NCBI GenBank assembly: GCA_039028795.1
Contig: JBCCHJ010000023.1
Span: 11,635 to 75,634 of the forward strand
Direction: 5' to 3'
DNA from: Thermohalobaculum sp039028795
GTDB taxonomy: Bacteria; Pseudomonadota; Alphaproteobacteria; Rhodobacterales; Rhodobacteraceae
Length of the DNA: 64,000 nucleotides
The notes under the pieces are model-generated. The model was not told the origin of the DNA, ran no database searches, and worked only from the letters and a program-made list of their open reading frames with translations. Positions 61,601 to 64,000 of the stretch are shown here, piece after piece (positions within the stretch are counted from its first letter, which is position 1; every line of letters begins with the position of its first letter). The position numbers and the translations under genes were made by a program.

Positions 61601-62797
61601 TTATCCGGCGCCCTGCCCGGTCGTGACGTCGTGGCGATAGACCCAATCGAACTTCTTCAACAACAGGCTGGGCGTGAACCGGTTCATCGCGCCCAGTACG
61701 CCAAACATCGCCGTGCGGCGAATGCCTGACGCATGAAACAACTGCAGATTGGACGCGGCCGTGGCCTGCACCTTGGCCGTGCGATCTAGACGGGCAGCGA
61801 AATACAACGGCAACGCCGCCGCAGGATCGGAACCGCGGGAAAGATGATCCGCAAGCACCCACGCATCTTCGATTGCCTGGCACGCACCTTGCGCCAGGGA
61901 GGGCAGCATCGGATGGCAGGCGTCGCCCAGAAGCACAACACTACCATCCGACCAGCGTGGCAAGGGCGCACGATCAAACAGCGCCCATTTGAAGGTCTCG
62001 GGGGCGTGCTGGATCAGGTTTTGGATTAGCGGCGCCCAGCCGTCGAAGTCCTTGGCCAGGTCTTCGGGTGCACCCTTTTCAACCCAGCTTTCTGTCTGCC
62101 AACCGTCCTGTTCGACGATCCCAACAAAATTGATCAGCTCGCCGCCTCTGAGCGGGTAGGTCACCGCATGGCGCCTTGAACCGGCCCAGACCACGGCACC
62201 GGGCGGAATCTCCGTATCTGTCAGCTCCGACCGCGGCACGACAGCCCTCCAAGCGACATTTCCGGTGAAGCGCGGGGCGTCTGGCCCCAACATCTGTTCG
62301 CGAATGGCAGAGTGAATGCCGTCGGCCCCGATCAGCAGATCGCAGTCCAAACCGTCGCCTGTGGAAAGCATCGTCGTCAGCTTGGCGCCATCGCGCACAT
62401 ATCCCGTTACCCGAGTGCCGGTCCGGACCGGATTTGAAAGACGCGCCGTCACCGCTTCAGACAAAACTCCGATCAAATCGGCGCGATGGACCTGCAGATA
62501 AGGCGCTCCGTAATTTGCCACCATGACGTCTTTCATCGGCACTTCAAAGATCGTCCGTCCGGTATTACCGATGCGAAGCCCTAATATCTCGGGTTCGTAT
62601 GCGACGGCACGCACCTGCGCGGCAAGATCCAACAAATCAAGAACCTTGAACCCATTGGGGCTGATCTGGAGTCCCGCGCCTATCTCAGTGATCTCGGGCG
62701 CTTGTTCCATAACCTCGACATCCCAGCCAATGCGCTGCAGGCACAATGCGGCCGTCAGCCCACCGATTCCGCCCCCTGCAACAATCGCGGTGGGCAT
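61601..62797 (-). CDS. FAD-dependent aromatic monooxygenase (salicylate hydroxylase-like)
   Basis: 398 residues. GGGIGGLTAALCL dinucleotide motif, DG motif LLIGADGIHSAIRE, GD motif VVLLGDACHPMLPSLAQGA. Groups with 3-hydroxybenzoate 6-monooxygenase and salicylate-type hydroxylases. Convergent with the dehydratase; not cotranscribed with other aromatic genes in view. Confidence 0.88.
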   Translation of the reverse strand: MPTAIVAGGGIGGLTAALCLQRIGWDVEVMEQAPEITEIGAGLQISPNGFKVLDLLDLAAQVRAVAYEPEILGLRIGNTGRTIFEVPMKDVMVANYGAPYLQVHRADLIGVLSEAVTARLSNPVRTGTRVTGYVRDGAKLTTMLSTGDGLDCDLLIGADGIHSAIREQMLGPDAPRFTGNVAWRAVVPRSELTDTEIPPGAVVWAGSRRHAVTYPLRGGELINFVGIVEQDGWQTESWVEKGAPEDLAKDFDGWAPLIQNLIQHAPETFKWALFDRAPLPRWSDGSVVLLGDACHPMLPSLAQGACQAIEDAWVLADHLSRGSDPAAALPLYFAARLDRTAKVQATAASNLQLFHASGIRRTAMFGVLGAMNRFTPSLLLKKFDWVYRHDVTTGQGAG

Positions 62798-63036
62798 CAG
62801 TTGTGCCTCGACGCACTGCGCCCGCCGGGCGTTGCGGCGCTCAGGAACCGGAGGAAGCTTTCGAAAGTGTTGGATCTGTCCATGGTGCCACGATCATCTT
62901 GGTCGGCGCAGATTTGCACAGATTCGATTGGATTGCCTCAGTTGCTTTGTTTTCGCTGCCGTTAGCTTAAAGAGACTTCGCTATCCCAGGACAACCGGCC
63001 AGATCACTGGCTTTAGCGGATCAAACGATCTGAAAA

Positions 63037-63378
63037 TCAGTGCATCCGGCCGCCATTCGGCACCTTTTGATCCGGTTGCAGCAACACCACCGCCCCATTT
63101 GGATCCAAAACGCCTAGCGTCAGAACTTCGGACATAAAAGGCCCGATCTGGCGCGGTGGAAAATTCACAACGGCCATTACCTGACGGCCGACCAGATCAG
63201 AGAGGTCATAGTGCTCTGTGATCTGTGCCGACGTCTTCTTTTGTCCGATCTCGTCGCCGAAATCGATGAACAGCTTATAGGCCGGTTTACGCGCTTCCGG
63301 GAATGGCTGGGCATCCACAACCGTACCGACGCGAATGTCGACGTTCAGGAAATCATCATAGGTGATTTGTTCGGTCAT
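63037..63378 (-). CDS. csaA: tRNA-binding protein (CsaA/Trbp111-like)
   Basis: 113 residues from ATG 63378 (longer frame to 63456 rejected). OB-fold EMAP-like pattern: DDFLNVDIRVGTVV, PAYKLFIDFG, SAQITEHY, GRQVMAVVNFPPRQIG. A stand-alone domain that binds tRNA or acts as chaperone. 111 bp downstream of phasin. Confidence 0.9.
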   Translation of the reverse strand: MTEQITYDDFLNVDIRVGTVVDAQPFPEARKPAYKLFIDFGDEIGQKKTSAQITEHYDLSDLVGRQVMAVVNFPPRQIGPFMSEVLTLGVLDPNGAVVLLQPDQKVPNGGRMH

Positions 63379-63429
63379 AGCCCTGCTCCGTTCTACGGCT
63401 TCCGTCAGTACGGCGGGCAAAGGGCCATA

Positions 63430-63463
63430 ACAAGAGCCGCCCGCGCATTCCTGCACGGGCGGC
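63430..63463 (-). terminator. Terminator after the phasin gene
   Basis: On the minus strand, GCCGCCCG (63463-63456), 12-nt loop, CGGGCGGC (63443-63436), then TCTTGTT. The stem is strong, the T-tract weak. Confidence 0.6.
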
Positions 63464-63489
63464 CTGTAATTTCAGCATGAAACCGGGTG

Positions 63490-63912
63490 TTAGTGGACGG
63501 CTTCAGTTGCTGCTTTCAGCTCGCTCAGGACTTCCTCGCCGCGCGCCTTCAGAATTTCGAAGGCCTGCATATTTGCGTTCTGGGCCAGTTCAGCGACTTC
63601 TTTCAGATCAGCCATGGCGCCTTCGAAGGCAGATTTCATATCTTCGAAGTTCTGCGTCGCAGTTTCAACCGTCACCGGCTGGCCCTGCAGGTCCGAAATG
63701 CGGTTCTTCACATCGGCCATCGCCGTCTCGAATTGCGTCTGCTGGCGTTTGTAAATTTCCTGATAGCCTGACATCGCGGTCTTATTCGCGTTAATCAGGG
63801 CTTCAAAGTTCTTCTGCTGCGTTTCCTGCAAAGCGGTGAAATCAAACGCCGGGGTTTTGAAGGCTTCAGTCATCGCGCCAAAGTCGAAAGCGAAAGGAAA
63901 TTTGTCGGTCAT
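63490..63912 (-). CDS. phaP: Phasin family protein
   Basis: 140 residues, mostly one amphipathic helix: ALINANKTAMSGYQEIYKRQQTQFETA and LAQNANMQAFEILKARGEEVLSEL. Starts FDFGAMTEAFKTPAFDF. Coats polyhydroxyalkanoate granules and limits their size. The start at 63912 has AGGAGC about 6 nt upstream; its promoter lies near the window end. Confidence 0.92.
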   Translation of the reverse strand: MTDKFPFAFDFGAMTEAFKTPAFDFTALQETQQKNFEALINANKTAMSGYQEIYKRQQTQFETAMADVKNRISDLQGQPVTVETATQNFEDMKSAFEGAMADLKEVAELAQNANMQAFEILKARGEEVLSELKAATEAVH

Positions 63913-64000
63913 GGGTCAGCTCCTATGTCCACATTGGTCTGTTGCTGAAGACGAGAAAGTTGGATATCATAGCTGGAGATGGGCAAAAGGGATCAACCGC

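Overview
The window is about 64 kb of a moderately GC-rich chromosome. Gene content points to a marine alphaproteobacterium of the Rhodobacterales (Roseobacter group): taurine-type ABC transporter, non-pyrrolysine MttB-family methyltransferase, phasin, LigD with PE-ligase-polymerase order, and many short dehydrogenases and ALDHs. This is inferred from gene families; there is no rRNA gene to confirm it. I see no rRNA, tRNA, CRISPR array, phage or intact insertion sequence.

Region 1 (about 0.2-19.7 kb, plus strand) is a type II secretion / type IV pilus-like locus. It runs: PilP/GspC-like protein, secretin, small lipoprotein, an inserted block (DUF1111 di-haem protein, MoxR ATPase, DUF58 protein, transglutaminase-like membrane protein), three long pseudopilins with a membrane-anchored protein among them, a GspL/PilM-N fusion, a GspM/PilO protein, a PilT-like ATPase, a GspE/PilB ATPase, GspF/PilC, and a prepilin peptidase without the N-methylase domain. 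It mixes T2SS and T4P parts and has both an assembly-type and a retraction-type ATPase. The transglutaminase-like protein lacks the expected catalytic cysteine. A structured leader and a perfect terminator hairpin flank the first pseudopilin.

Region 2 (19.9-29.3 kb): a GAF-Fis regulator without an AAA+ domain, an acetaldehyde-type ALDH, a small membrane protein and DUF779; then a periplasmic beta-propeller protein, a second ALDH (minus strand) and an 870-residue RTX protein.

Region 3 (29.4-41.1 kb): a tightly overlapped minus-strand operon SWIM zinc finger - DUF5691 - MoxR - DUF5682 - VWA, which looks like a chaperone or conflict-type NTPase module. Divergent from it is a non-homologous end-joining operon, ligD - ku - a BRCT/TPR protein.

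Region 4 (41.3-48.8 kb): an orphan ferric-iron binding protein, a taurine-type ABC transporter (tauABC) whose permease carries an extra periplasmic domain, an SmtB-like repressor with a 55-residue metallothionein, thymidine kinase, a LysR regulator and a YciI protein.

Region 5 (49-62.8 kb): a GntR-controlled catabolic operon of ten overlapping or closely spaced genes (DapA-like, ALDH, MttB-like, SDR, HpbD-like enolase-superfamily enzyme, VOC, two SDRs, FAD oxidase), followed by an IlvD/Edd dehydratase and a convergent FAD monooxygenase. The parts suggest breakdown of an N-methylated cyclic amino acid such as a hydroxyproline betaine, but the substrate is not proven. The window ends with a CsaA-like tRNA-binding protein and a phasin.
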